The notes: a model not told the origin generated them from the sequence alone. Positions 45,161 to 58,610 are shown, counted from the stretch's first letter. The stretch: 64,000 nucleotides of DNA from Phymorhynchus buccinoides (GCA_017654935.2 CM065690.1:2871955-2935954), one strand, 5' to 3'. Numbers and translations: made by a program.

Positions 45161-45565
45161 CGTTCTTGCAGTAACAAGGCCATCGACGCCCTCCAGCGTC
45201 TTGCGTCCAGCAACCAAACGGTGTTCCAGAATTGCTCAACGACTCCAAGTATTCCTGTCATGCTCAACGATCCTGCGTTCCTGACCATGCTCAACGTCCA
45301 GGTTCATGACGTGCTCATGTCCAGTGCTGTTCCGGCTCCAAAACGTTCCACGTGTTCCTGAACAATGGCACACTCACAACGCTCCGCAGAATGAGCGCAT
45401 CTGTTCCCCGTGTGACCAGACGGCACACAAAAGACACCGTCCAAAGGCTTCAGCAGAGGGCCAGAAAGAAGAGTACTTGTTGCGAGCTTCTGCACACCAG
45501 TAGGCATGTAAGGCCATACTGGGGCAGAAGCCCGTTAAGGAACAGAACAATTGACAGGACTAAAA
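45161..45565 (+). other. Coding-like sequence after the integrase
   Basis: Fragments such as IDALQRLASSNQTVFQNCST and DPAFLTMLNVQVHDVLMSS are open but unrecognised. The position suggests the retroelement polyprotein end or 3' region. It contains short GTTCCTGACCATGCTCAACG-type direct repeats near 45230-45300. Confidence 0.3.
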
Positions 45566-48500
45566 CGGTTTAAATCCATGCATACCTGTGGTTGATAGGT
45601 CTTTCGGATAGGACATTAATATTCATATTGACAAAACCGACAGCAAAGACACTGATTACATTACTGATGATATGCCTTTCGTGGCTCATAGCCACTATGT
45701 AATTACTAATTTCGTATCGTTTTCCAGTACATTTATAGGCATTGCTTACACTATCCTATTTAATTTCTTTTTCACATCATTGCGCCGTTCTAGGCGTAGT
45801 CCTCGTAGCATGCTATAATTGTGATATAACCGTGCGCATACGTTTAGTTTTAGTTTTGGGATTCAGTTTATTATTGATTCCATTCGGAAGTGTTGATGTT
45901 TTGCAGTTGGGATGACGTTGCTTCTACGGATGAGCTAATCAGTTAAAAGAGTTTATCTACCTATTCAGATGCCTTGTGGTTGCTCAATATAGTTAACATT
46001 TATTAGAAAGATGGAGGTTTTTCTTGTAATACTGCGATTCTGTGTAAACAGCGGTTTGAGCTGACCGTTTATAAAAATTCACGGTGTTCATAAACATATA
46101 TGGTGACAACCTTGTTAAAAAGAAAAGTTGCACATACTGAGTTTAAATATGCTATTCCAGAAAGAGGCAAGCCCATGTCACAGCTACAATAGGATTACGA
46201 AAATAGTCTACGGTATACGACCACCTCACAATCGGGACAGTTTGGCAAGCCAGAATAGTGGGTCGGGTACGAGGTTCTGCCGTCGATATCCAGGTAATCA
46301 TTCTGACACCAGGATGTTTTGTTTAAAAACCCCGCACCAGACAGTACCACCAAAACAAGGCTCACGAAGATAACTTACTAATCATAGTAACAAAGCCCTA
46401 CCTAGGTTCAGCAAAAACACGTAAGAATAGAAATCACTTCCCCCAATATTACCATAGGTTTTGTGTTCTAAACCAACAAAGATAATGCGAAGAGAAAACG
46501 GAAACTGAAGTTATGCCAGCCGTCTGCACATAACACCTTCTTTTTCTTAGATGGTGAACTGCCCATGTCTAGGGTTGAACGGACCGAAAACTACCTAGAG
46601 CCAACCAACGGGACACGATGAAACACGAATTTCCTGTCCATTTACCTCAACACATTTGTTGAAGTAAAATAATTTATCCTAGCATCACCAAATAAAACAC
46701 GAGCCAAAAATTAAGCAACCTCTGGAAATCCAACAAAACGCTTTTGATAACTCATAAAACGGAGTGAATCAAAGAATCACTTCAGTCTTTCTAAGTTACA
46801 CTAAGGGCCGAGGCTGGGTAATGTACTGAATATACAAGAGTACCAAAATATCAAATATCAAGTAACCAGTTTTGTCTGCAAAAGATGGCTGAGCATTTTA
46901 ACTCATTTCACTTCCTCTGAAAAAAGTTTGACTTTTGAAGCCCCAGAGAATAAAATTACGATGATGTGGCCATTGATTTCACAATGAGAATAAGTAAAGC
47001 AATCTCTTCTCTTCATTTTGCTACAGATTGTGCACTGAAGTTGCGCTATGTGCGTCACGAGAATGAACGATTAATCTTCCCCTAATCTAACGTAGCCTTT
47101 TGGCGCCATTTTACATGCGGCAAAAAGACAATAATATACTTTATTGCGCCAAATAACCCCACTCCTTCTGTACAGTATGTTGAGCTACATCCACTGTTGG
47201 AGTCGGTTATCCCAGGTGGCTCTCTACAACACGTCCTTAAATGTGAGTCATTGAGACGTAGTCATGCCGGCTAGGTCTTACGGACCTGAATGCTACGTTT
47301 TGCAGCAGATACACTTGCGATGTAAGGGGACTGTTGACGATATGAAAAAGCCTGTTTCACACAATGTTATGAGTGACTTCTGCGTTGCTGAGCTTCAAAA
47401 ACGAGCATTGAGAGCTGACATAACTGCCCTTGCCTGAAACACAAAAACCCATTCTGCCACCTCTGTATATCTTTTTCCATGGTTGGTAGTCTGATGTGAT
47501 GAGAGAGCAGCATGGACATGTAAATCAATACTTGATTATGTACAAAGGGTACCCTAAGATTGGTGTGGGCGTAACCACAACGTCAATTTGGGTAAACAAC
47601 GTGAAAGTATGATGCAGGTCGGTAAAGTCAATAGCATACATGTACGATTTACAAAAATAATTTGACCAGTACAAACAGAAAAATAGTTCATCTTGTTTTG
47701 CAAAATGTTGGTTAAATTTTTGGTCATGTTTAGAGAATAAAAAGTCGTTGATCACTTTGAGAGATCCTTCTCGTGGTAGTGGTCAAAATGAAGCCGCACG
47801 TTAGTGAAAAAACAACAACAGCAAAAAAACAACAGGACAAAAGAAGAGAACAAACCACAAAGGCTTCTCCCAAACCATAAGTGTGGTATGACAAGTAACA
47901 ATTAGTAATAGCACACTCAGAACTGGTGAGTTAGTCCCTTGTATTGTCTGGGAACTGGCCACATTGATGTGGCCGTTACAAGAAATCAAAATAATACGAT
48001 TATGAAGAGTTGTGGAGACCGATATTTTCAGAAAACTGCATGTACAAACTCCATGCACAATGATCGTAAAACATTTAGAGATTATAGACTCCACGTTATG
48101 TGCCTTCTGTGTCTTACGTTTCAGCTTGGACACAGACATGAAGGCTTTTGCGATCGCTCGAAACTTTCCACCCCCACACTGTGACGAGGTATATAGGGTA
48201 AAAGGCTTAAGCTACTCTAGCGGGACGACTAATTATAGGAAATTTGCCTTTAGCACCACTTCTTAGGGTATGGAAAGATGAGCACTTGCCCGCCACTTTA
48301 ATCTAACTAAATTTATATTTGTGCCCGGGTTCAGGACGTCCGCATGGGTCGTAAGAAAAAACAAGTGGTTGAAGCTCTAAATGGCAGACAGAGAGAAGTA
48401 GGGTTATACATGAAATTACAAGACTCCCACTCACATCAGTCTGACCAAAGGGTTCAGAAATATTTGACACTTGTATTTTATTTACTAACAAAATCTGCAT

Positions 48501-49165
48501 AAGATTATGCAACAAAAACAATAAAGCAGCTCAATGGCGCCAAAACAAAATATGAATAAAAAACAATGAAATCCGAAAGGATTAACAAGACTTTTGTCTT
48601 TCTATAAGGTTTGCCCCATGCCGGGAAGGGTTACTAATAATCTTACAGTTGTTGTCCGTAAGGAAAGTTCAAATGTATTAGGCGCAAGTCAGGTAGACTT
48701 AGCTGTTTGAAAATGCTCTAGGGCTTGCTAGTTACAGGTCGAGAGTAGCTCCCAGTTCGTTCTCTATCAACGGCTTCGCGGTGATGGCACGGTTCAGCGA
48801 CTCCAGGTGCCTCCTATCGCGGCGGATTCTGGGGGAGCGGGTCGTACTTGGCGGGCTGATCACCGTCTTGGGTGCTTGGTCGGACTAGTCCGTCCGGTTA
48901 TGATCGTCCTGCCCACGATGCCCTGCTGATAATCACAGGAGAAGGTGGATGTAGATCTCTATGGCGTAGAGACAAGGGGCTTTCAGTCGGCAGGGAATTA
49001 GTGAATCCCAAACCGGCTAGAAGGCTTCCCTTGTACAATAGCACTACATGTAGGTAATAAATAAACTGAATTTCAGTTAAAAAACTGAGATCAGTAAAAC
49101 ATAAAAGGGGATCAAGACAACATCATTCTCCATCCAACACCTGGAAAGGAAGGGGTAGTCCGATA
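45566..49165. other. No recognised gene
   Basis: About 3.6 kb, mostly AT-rich with scattered short frames that lack motifs. The part at 48720-49030 is noticeably more GC-rich than its surroundings and may be an unrecognised element. Confidence 0.4.
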
Positions 49166-49170
49166 TCAGA

Positions 49171-49246
49171 GCAAGATTGCGGCCCATAGGTTTCCTACTA
49201 AAAATAGTGCAAGATTGCGGCCCATAGGTTTCCTACTAAAAATAGA
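49171..49246. repeat. 38-bp direct duplication
   Basis: GCAAGATTGCGGCCCATAGG...AAAAATAGT is repeated exactly, starting at 49171 and 49209. Confidence 0.95.
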
Positions 49247-51330
49247 CAAAAGGGTTAGTAGGCATAAACTCCGGTTCTGGTACCAAAAGTAGTTCAAGTC
49301 AAAAACACACACACACAAATAATCAGTGCACATAAATAGAATAGAATGTTTACCACTTCTTTTCTATAACATATCAATCTACTCCTTATTCATCATTGAA
49401 CAAAGGATCTAGATCAAAACTAGAGTCAAACAAACAAGATCTCAATCACCTGCCATCAATAATCCTTACTAGTGGGCTTATTATGACTGGCTGAGAGTGT
49501 TGCTCTAGCTACGTTTCAGCAACTTGTGTGACAACTTTTTCTCACCACACCAATTATAGCCTTCACTTTCAAACAAAGAAAGCCTGCTATTGGTTTATTA
49601 CAGTCCACACGTCACAAGATGCTGTTCTAAAAGTACCGAACAATCACGCGCCTATTACATCATTATCACATGCCGGACATTCCTAACCTTGTGATTCAAA
49701 AGAAAAAACCGTGTTCAAAGGGAGATAACCTCGGTTGTCACTTTCTTGTGATGTGACGGTAGAAAGGGGGGGGGGGGGTTGCAAGGGAGGAATTTTTCTT
49801 AAACGCTCGGTAGGTGTTGCATGCCGACCTGGGAGAAAAAGAGATAACGCCTCCCGGGGCGTTCGGTTGAAGCAGGCCCGAGCAATTAACGTGGCAGGGC
49901 TGGACAGAGAAATGAAAAGGGATGGAGGGGGGGGGGGAGGGGGGGGGGGGTGTAGATAAGAAATAAAGAAAGTGGGTCGCGCGGGACACCTAGTCACACA
50001 CACTATCCACCAAACACACAAGAACAATCCCTGATTGTCACATAAGTGTGATGGTGCATGGGAAAAACCGACATAATCGTCAGAATAATTGGAACAAAAG
50101 TTAAAGGTATTCAACAACTCCCCAAAATAAAAATAAATCTATTTTAGGCATATTTATGTAGTATTCGTTTATGTACTCTACAGTAGCCACAACTTGAAAG
50201 ACAAATTGAATGATTTGTTTGATTTTGATTGTTTTTTAATCAATGAGTCAATAAGAAACAAAAGGCAAAAATTCTGTTCTTCTATGTCCGATTTCTGCAA
50301 ATGAATATCGGATGTGAAACTTCAAATAGCTTAAAATCACAAACTAGCCAAGATAATTTATTTGTTTCCTGGTATTGACTATAATCTTTGTTATCTTGTA
50401 AAAATACAAAAATCTCCAATTATGGCCACAATTCAATTATGATTGGTTTTCCCTGCGCTGTCACAATTGATTGCTTAAAATCTGGCGAAAGGTCATGGTG
50501 AAAACAAAAAATTAGATAATCAATAACACCACTCTGTATAGCTGGTTACATGCAACAAATCTGAAACTCTCGCGGACCTGATAGGCTATTCGTCCGAGTG
50601 GAGTTACACGGATTTTAGCAGTAGGTTTCTTACTAGAAGGAACCACTCATACCTCCACCTCCTCTGCGCGCACGCTATTCCTTCCCACTCCCTCTTTCCC
50701 ACGAGCACACCCTCCACCGCCCTATTCGCATTTGCCGTGTCACTCTCTACGGCCTTCGCTATTACCCATTATAGGATCAGTTTCTACTTCTGTGGATGGG
50801 GCCTTGGATTCGAATGCCATGTAGGTTTACAAAATGGCCTAAGACATTCGCACATGGCTGTTAAGAAGCATAGGCAGAGTCAAACAACACTGAAACCGAT
50901 GGTTGTCCATCAATGGATGCCTGGTTGTTTGTTGCTGGTTGGTGTTTAGTGCAAAAAACAAAAATGATTCCCTGTACATAGATGCATTGGCTACTTAAAG
51001 AATCTTGATCGTGATCTTGATATAAGGCTAAATAGATAAGGAGCTTCGATCTTGCGAACCACATCTCCGTTCACGGAAGCAATGTTGGCGGTAACAAAAC
51101 GGACGTCGCACCGTGGACACGGTGGTGCACTGGTCCAAACGGACAACGGACTTGCATTTTGGGGGACAGTTAAACTTATCTTCATCCCAGCAGAGCAATA
51201 GTAGATGACAGAAAGAAAAGGAAAAGGCGAGTCAAAGAGAAAATGAACAGATTGTGAGGTGAAGTTGCTGGGCAATGGACTTTCACAAAGGCCGGATAAA
51301 ATTGTATGAGAGTCGTTGGGTGAGCCGAGC
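49247..51330. other. No recognised gene
   Basis: Mixed sequence with poly-G tracts at 49767-49778 and 49926-49950 (G4-prone). AT-rich from 50100 to 50550. No domain seen in any frame. Confidence 0.45.
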
Positions 51331-51389
51331 ATGAATGTGTGCATACATGTGTGCTTGTGGTGTTTGAGTTTTGTGGGTTGTGATTTGCA

Positions 51390-51760
51390 CGCATGTGTGT
51401 GTGTGTGTGTCTGGTTAGTGTGCGTGTCTGACTGTGTATGTCTGCGTGCATAAGGTTTTGTGTGGTGTGGACGTGGGGGGGGTTGGTGTATGTGATCAGT
51501 CCATGGGCTCGGATTGCTGTGGCTACCGATGGGGTATGACGAGTGCTTCGATAAATTGTGGGTGTTTATGGGTGTGCGTGTGCGTGGGTGTGTGTGTGTT
51601 GGTTAAGAGAGAGAGAGCGAGTTGCTTTGTCTTGCGCGGTGTCGGTTGGGTCAACTCTTGATGCTGTTTTGTTGTATGTGATGAATCCATGTGTAAAGCG
51701 CTTTGGGATCATCTGAGGTCAAAGCGCATATTAAAAATGTTAACAATTATTATTATTATA
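51390..51760 (+). mobile_element. SINE-like element with GCGCT tail
   Basis: Ends TGTAAAGCGCTTTGGGATCA, then TGAGGTCAAAGCGCATATTA and an (ATT)n tail (51747-51758). This GCGCTTTGxGATCAT...GCGC tail is typical of SINE/LINE 3' ends in marine invertebrates. A GT-rich stretch precedes it. The MITE at 51767 is inserted just beyond the ATT tail. Confidence 0.55.
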
Positions 51761-51766
51761 TGATTA

Positions 51767-51985
51767 TTCTCAAATGGATTGTTCTCAACATGTCGCGGCA
51801 TGTGGCTCGAAACGACATGCAGTACCATCAAATTTTATCTTTCGTGTATTCGACACTAAATGAACCCTAAGCCATACCCTATACCTACTTCCGACCCTTA
51901 CATATCCTAACCCAAACGGAAACCGTCAAATACACAAAAACTAATCGCGCATGCGCAGACATGTTGAGAACAAACCATTTGAGAA
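51767..51985. mobile_element. MITE with about 36-bp terminal inverted repeats
   Basis: The left end is TTCTCAAATGGATTGTTCTC then AACATGTCGCGGCATG. The right end, on the minus strand, is TTCTCAAATGGTTTGTTCTC then AACATGTCTGCGCATG. Weaker pairing continues inward (TTTCGTGTATTCGAC against TTTTGTGTATTTGAC). Total 219 bp. The interior is non-coding with CCTAACCC-type sequence. The superfamily is not determined, and I found no clear target duplication. Confidence 0.8.
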
Positions 51986-52960
51986 CGCCACACCGTATCC
52001 CAGGGGTGGAGGTGGGTGGTGATAATATCAAATGATGTCGAGGATGTGTGCAAGACAAAATATCTATGATTGCAAACTCTGAGTTCATATATATTGCATG
52101 TTGGCCACTGCAACTAGGGTTTGGCAACGTACGTGAGTTGTGCAGAAATACCTGAAGAGTGCACAAAATTTTCTTGGTTTCCATAACTTTTGTGAAGGCA
52201 CGATTTCATTTGTGTGCCATACTATTCATCACTGTTTTTTCCATTCAAAAAGCTTTCTTAGCATTGCAGGTGTACCTAACGGTACACTTGTATTGATTCC
52301 TCCGGCGGAGTGATATGTCTAAGAAGGGGACAGGAGGAAAGAAAAGACTATGAAGGAGACACGAATGATACGAGCTAATCAATAAAGCATATGAACTCCT
52401 AAATTCAAACATTCAAAAGTCACATTCAAGTCAGCGGATCTTTTGTGAAATGTACAAACGGAGGAGAAGACAGCAATTGGAGGTAACAGTATTCCTTTCT
52501 TTTTTTTTCTACTGCTACAGACATGGATATAAACTATTGATAGAATGGGATGGGAATCTATATGACCAGCGGGGAGACTACTTTGACATAGCTGAATTAA
52601 TGAAGACATTAGTGGTGTTCTGTTCACCGTTTCGGAAATGGTTGGAAACCTCTCATTGTCATTCGATCATGCACAGCACTTCCGCACATCCAGTTAACTG
52701 TTTTCTTCCACATTCGGCCTGGTCCGACCAGTTGATAGTGATAATACTTGCCTCTGAAGTTCTTCATCAGCATACAATTTGAATCTTAAATTTTTCAACA
52801 TCGGCGGGTTCAGTGGCCGGTAAACTGTGAATATCGTAGATGTATACTGTTTCAACTCACCAGTACTCGCTGAAGAGATGACTAGCATCTACTCACACAA
52901 TTAGAACAGGAGCACAGCCTCTGTGTTGTTTCCACTCGGTTATTGACCGTGACACAGTGG
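51986..52960. other. Spacer, no recognised gene
   Basis: Minus-strand 52888-52694 (KNLRFKLYADEELQRQVLSL) and plus-strand 52520-52640 (KLLIEWDGNLYDQRGDYFDI) are open, but no motif is recognised and coding status is uncertain. Confidence 0.35.
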
Positions 52961-52971
52961 TGGCCATCGGA

Positions 52972-53240
52972 AAGTCACGAGCTGCTGCTGCTGTGTTGGT
53001 GGCTGTGGCCTTTTGTCAACTGCCACGCTATCTTACGGATGACCTGTCGGAGATTTTCTGGGTTTGATGCTGCGCTAACATTGGTATCGCAGTCATTACA
53101 GGTGGTTATATAACATTTTCCCATGGATAGAATTCTCTTCATTCTTCGCTTGTACCTTTCTCTTCGCATGTCATCAGCAAACAGCGTTCTCACTGGATTG
53201 GTCGGGTCTGTCAGAAAGGCAAGCGTTCTCTCTTGTGCAG
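52972..53240 (-). CDS. Possible terminal exon, unknown protein
   Basis: An open minus-strand stretch of about 89 residues ends at a stop after a Ser run. It contains ERTLAFLTDPTNPVRTLFAD, DMRRERYKRRMKRILSMGKC and YITTCNDCDTNVSAASNPEN, with a CNDC pair. The composition is protein-like and unlike the surrounding repeats. Upstream (beyond 53240) the frame runs into a poly-A/C tract, so the real exon would have to start at a splice acceptor near 53240, perhaps at GCACAAG. I do not recognise the family. Confidence 0.3.
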
Positions 53241-53269
53241 CAAGGCACCCAGGATCCAGAGAAGGAAAC

Positions 53270-53325
53270 GTGTTCTTCTTTTTTTTTGGGGGGGAACCGG
53301 GGGCGCATCCCCCCCCTTGGTTGGT
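53270..53325. other. Poly-T/poly-G/poly-C cluster
   Basis: T10, G8 and C8 runs follow each other. This is an indel-prone site that may distort any exon nearby. Confidence 0.6.
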
Positions 53326-53654
53326 GGCCAGTTTTGTCATTTTTACATTTTGACGACACCGAATTCTTTACATTTTCACGTGGACCAGTATACTTATTGT
53401 TGACAAAGAGTGACCCGCACTTCAGCATGGGACTTACATTCATCATCAAAGCAGTGTGCAATTATCACCTGTACGCTAAACAGTGGCATAAACTCATTTA
53501 CCTGTACAGCTGAAGGGGCCAAGTTCAGAGCAGAGTTTTAAAAAGATAGCTTCAAATACGGGGGACTGGTTGTACAGAAGGACAGGCTGGCAGATCACAG
53601 ACAGACCCTCACAAGGAAAAGTAAAAGTAAATAATGCGGCGTTTTTAGCAAGTC

Positions 53655-53750
53655 GAGGTGTGTGTGTGCTCAGTGCGTGGGTGTGTGGTGTGTGTGTGTG
53701 TGGTGGAGTGGGTGTGTGTGTGTGTTGGTGTGTGTGTGTGTGTGTGGTGT

Positions 53751-53797
<47 letters not shown>

Positions 53798-54080
53798 TAG
53801 TGGTGTGTGAGTAGTGTGGTGTTTGTTGTGTGTTTGCGTGTGGGTGAATCGTGTGTCGTGTGAGTGTCGATATGTGTGTGTGTGGTGTGTGTGTGGTGTG
53901 TGTGTGTGGTGTGGGTGTGTGTGTGTGTCTGTGGGTAGTGTGTGTGTGTGTGTGTGTGTGTGGGTGTGTGTGTGGTGTTGTGTGTGTGGTGGTGTGCTGT
54001 GTGTGTTTGTTGTGTGTGTGTGTGTGTGTGGTGTGTGTGTGTGTGGTGGTGTTAGCTTTGGTGGTGTGTGTGTGTGTGTG

Positions 54081-54116
<36 letters not shown>

Positions 54117-54812
54117 TGGTTGTGTGTGTGTGTGCTGTGCTGTGTGTGTGTGTGTGGTGGTAGTGGTGGTGTGCGTGTGTGTGGTGTGTGTGTGTGGATG
54201 TGTGGTGTTGTGTGTGGTGTGTGTCGGTGTGTGGTGTGTGTGGTGTTGTGTGATGTGTGTGGTGTGGTGGTGTGTGTGGGTGTGGGGTGTGTGTGTGATG
54301 TGCGTGGTGTGTGTAGTGATTTGTGTGTGCTTGGTGTGTGTGTGTGGGTGTGTGTGTGTGTGTGTGTGTGTGTCGTGTGTGCGTTGTTGTGTGTAGTGTG
54401 TGGTGTGTGTGTGTGTGTGTGTGTGTGTGTGACTGTGTGTGTGTGGGTTGTGTGTGTGTGTGTGTTGTGTGGTTTGTGTGTTTGTGTGTGTGTGTGTGGT
54501 GTGTGTGTGAGTGTGTGGGTGTGTGGTGTATGAGTGTGTGGTGTGTGGTGTGTGTGTGTGTGGTGTGTGTGTGTGTGCTTTGTGTGTGTGTGTGTGGTAG
54601 ATGGTGATGTGTGTGTGTGTGTGTGGGTGTGTGTGTGTGTGTGTGGTGTGTGTGTGTGTGTGTGTGTGGTGTGTGGTGGTGTAGCTGTGTGTGTGTGTGG
54701 TGGTGTGTGTGTGTGTGTGTGTGTGGTGTGTGTGTGGGGTTGTCGTGTCGTGTGTGTCGTGTGTGATGTGTGTGTTGGTGTGTGTTGTGTGTGTGTGTGT
54801 TGTGGTGTTGTG

Positions 54813-54843
<31 letters not shown>

Positions 54844-54905
54844 ATGTGTGGTGTGGTGTGTGGTCGTGTGTGTGTGTGATGTGGGTGTGGTGTGTGTTTG
54901 GAGGT
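53655..54905. repeat. (GT)n array with TGGTG interruptions, 1.25 kb
   Basis: GT repeat broken by frequent TGGTGT and single GTCG or GTAG changes. It gives very long overlapping frames on both strands (up to 432 codons) of His/Thr or Val/Cys that are not genes. Confidence 0.97.
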
Positions 54906-54959
54906 GGGGTGGGGTGAGGGGTTTTGATGGGGGAGGGTACCAATTGGATAAGGGCCTCA

Positions 54960-55905
54960 AGTATATAGATCTATTCTCGGTTTACATTGGGCCTGACAGT
55001 TGTTTACTTAATCAACAACATAGATGGATATGGTTACAATTTGCGAGTGGCAATGGTTATGTTAGGTTACTATCTCTGGCAAAAATATGGCAATCCTGTG
55101 TAAAACAGCCTAAACGTAAATTAAAATCAACCATATCACAAAACGCTCAAATGCAGTGAAAAAGTAGCCCGATGTTCTGCATTCATCATGCATAGTTTCA
55201 GTCACCATGATGAATCGGATCACAGAAAATAATACTAGAGTCAATCCATTCACTACGGTCATTGTTAGCTTGTTGTCTTCATTCACCTTGACAAGTGATT
55301 TTTTTTAGCCGAAAATTTTAATTTTACTTAATTTATTTGTTCATCATTCATCTCTCCGTTAATGTGTGTAAGCGTTTGCGTTTTGGTGTTTTTGGTTTTT
55401 AGTTCAATTACACAGAACAAATGGAATAAAAATCGAAATATTTACGGCTTTTAAGTGTGGTCGTTGAGGTAGTTTGCCTTTTATGAATGCACAATTTCTG
55501 AGCAGAGTTTGAGTAAACATAAAAGCTTTGCGACATCCAAATCACCCACTTCCAACAGCATTGACAGTGATAAGTTTGATAATTTTGTTGTTGTTGTTAA
55601 CAGACTTCTCCGAATTGGGCTCTGTCTAGAAAGGGCAGTCTGTTGACAAACTGAGTAAAAAAGGGGTAGAATAGATGATGAGATGTTTTGAGACTAAAGG
55701 CATGCGCCACACAAATAATCATATAGCTAAATGTATTATATAGGCGTTATAAGCCAGTATTAGAGATTTGACGTAATCCAAAGCTGTCACAGTGGTTTGT
55801 TTCCCAGTGTTACACTGACGTCATCAAATCATATGGTGTTGCTCACCAGTGTTAGAGAGTTTACGTCATCAAAAGCTGTTTGCCCGTGCTAAGTTCGCTG
55901 TCGAC
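54960..55905. other. Non-coding spacer
   Basis: AT-rich. Contains a repeated AGTGTTA...TTTACGTCATCAAA-type block near 55755-55880 (GAGATTTGACGTAATCCAAAGC, CTGACGTCATCAAATC, GAGTTTACGTCATCAAAAGC), a short degenerate repeat with CRE-like TGACGTCA. Confidence 0.5.
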
Positions 55906-55911
55906 ATTTAC

Positions 55912-57118
55912 AGCAGTCAACAGTGTGCTTGCACGGTGCACTCAGAGAAACAGTCAGTCAACAGTGTGCTTGTATAATTTACACAGAGAAACATAATCAG
56001 TTGACCATGTGGTTGTATAATTTACACAGAGAAACATAATCAGTTGACCATGTGGTTGTATAATTTACACAGAGAAACATAATCAGTTGACAATGTGGTT
56101 GTATAATATACACAGAGAAAGATGATCAGTTGACAATGTGGTTGTATAATTTACACAGAGAAACATAATCAGTTGACCAATGTGGTTGTATAATTTACAC
56201 AGAGAAACATAATCAGTTGACAATGTGGTTGTATAATTTACACAGAGAAACATAATCAGTTGACAATGTGGTTGTATAATTTACACAGAGAAACATAATC
56301 AATCAACAATGTACTTGCATAATTTACACAGAGAAACATAATCAATCAACAATGTACTTGCATAATTTACACAGAGAAACATAATCAATCAACAATGTGC
56401 TTGCATAATTTAGCGCACACATGAAACATAATCAGTTGACAATGTGGTATGCATAATATACCGCACAGAGAAAGTATGATCTATTGACTAATGTGGTTGC
56501 ATAATTTACAGCAGAGAGACATAATCAGTTGACGAGGTGGTCTTGCATAATTGTACACAAAGAAAGGCTATAATCAGTTGACTAATGTGGTTGCATAATA
56601 TAGCACCGAAAAATAGAGAGGATAGATGATCAAGTTGACAATGTGCTTGCATAAATATATCACAGAGATAACATGATCAATAGCTTGACGAGATGTGCTT
56701 GCACTAATATATCAACCCAGTAAAGATGATCATAGTTGACAATTGTGCTTGCATAATATACACAGAGAAAGATGATCAGTTGACAATGTGCTTGCATAAT
56801 ATACACAGAGAAAGATGATCAGTTGACAATGTGCTTGCATAATATACACAGAGAAAGATGATCAGTTGACAATGTGGTTGCATAATATTACACAGAGAAA
56901 GATGATCAGTTGACAATGTGGTTGCATAATTTACACAGAGAAAGATGATCAGTTGACAATGTGCTTGCATAATATACACAGAGAAAGATGATCAGTTGAC
57001 AATGTGGTTGCATAATTTACACAGAGAAAGATGATCAGTTGACAATGTGGTTGCATAATTTACACAGAGAAAGATGATCAGTTGACAATGTGGTTGCATA
57101 ATATTACACAGAGAAAAC
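55912..57118. repeat. 43-bp satellite, about 27 units
   Basis: The unit is CAGTTGACAATGTGGTTG then CATAATTTACACAGAGAAAC and a CATAAT or GATGAT end. The left part (to about 56400) carries the GTATAATTTACAC...ACATAAT type, and the right part (56740-57118) the GCATAATATACAC...GATGAT type. Between them (56403-56740) are about eight units riddled with small insertions. It is therefore at least two subfamilies with a scrambled junction. Confidence 0.95.
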
Positions 57119-58610
57119 ATAACAGGACCATACATAGAACGATAAAAAAACCAGAATGTGGTTGCCTAATATAGATAATACACCAAAACGGGAATGCAAA
57201 GTGGAGAGTTCTGGTCAACCCACAACTTAGATGTTCTGCCGGTTCATATGCACCCTCAGGAAGTGATGTCTCTGGAGGGGTTACAAAAGTACAAGAATAA
57301 AAAGACGACCTTGAGTGATTATTAGACTGGTGATAAGAGATAGTCAAAAAGAAACCACTTTAAAGAATTTTTGTTGGCAATACTGTAAACACGCATAAAA
57401 GCAGAACAAAATAGGCTAGTTATGAACTCACGCCAATGACAGTAGGAGAACTATGGCTGATGCTTGGCTGAGGCAACTCAACATTGATAATTACACAAAT
57501 CTTTATCCAACAGGGACCAAGGCACTTCGTGGTCACACTAGGGAAAGTCGAAGAACATGGTTGCGAGAAAAGTAAATGTTGATTTATAATAAATATTTTG
57601 TAATAAGTACCTTGGTCCTGCAAATCAAAACGCACTGAACGCTAATGAGAGGCGCCAACAATGTGGACAGAGTAGAACTGGGTTATGGAGTACATTATAA
57701 TCGTCTGGAGATGGAAGGCAAAATGTGTTGTCGCGGGCTTATTTGGAAAATGAACGCTTAAATCTGATGGTCGCAATATAGCCTACTCATTTAAGCATCA
57801 GTTTAAAATAATTAATTATGTTGCTGCTGTCATGTGCACTATGTGTAAGTAGTGTTTCTGTCTCCATTAAGCCCTGCCACTGGCCGGCCTCCCTTCTCCT
57901 TTTCGTGGTTCCTAAGGCGTATATGTTGTATGGCCTACTTATGGAAGCACGACATGGGTGCTATAGTGCTCGACCTGTGTATAGCGCTAATCCGATCTTA
58001 GGCCTGCAATCAATGCTTTGCCTCTACTGAACAGCTAATTAGTGGGCAGGTGCTATGTATTGAAAGTAGGGTGGTCAGGCGTTGCCAATATGGTTTGCTG
58101 CGCAAGAAAATTGATTTTTTGGTATTTGGTGGCTATTGGTATCTAAACCGGCCAAACAAAAATATTGTCTTTAAAAGTTCATTTTCTTGCCGGAGCCCGC
58201 TGCCATTCATTTGGGGGAGGGGGGACATCCGGCGTATGAAAACTTAATACCTGGAGGCAGGTATTTCAATTTTAAGTTTTCGCATAATCTTGGGCCTATT
58301 TTTTGGCAATCGAATATAGGTCAGTTTTTATAACTTTGTTATGAATGGTTCCGTGTATAAGCTATAAGACATCATAGCTAGATTGTTCTTCAAAAGCTTA
58401 GTTTATGACTTTGACAATAATAAAACAAGCGATTTATAGCTATTTAAGGACCTATATTGCAATGATGTCAAGAAAATTAGCTATGGTACAAATGCAAGTT
58501 GACTAAAAGAATGTTTGATTACTATTTAGTATACCTTCAATTTACAGTTAAAATACATGGGCCTAATATAGCTCACATAATTATCTACATATTAGTCATT
58601 CTATGTATGA
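57119..58610. other. No recognised gene
   Basis: Mixed AT-rich sequence. Short frames (57347-57078 minus, 57818-58030 plus) lack motifs. Confidence 0.45.

Noticed and set aside
53645..54960. His/Thr-rich (432 codons) and Val/Cys-rich open frames
   Set aside because: Translations of a GT dinucleotide array on both strands.
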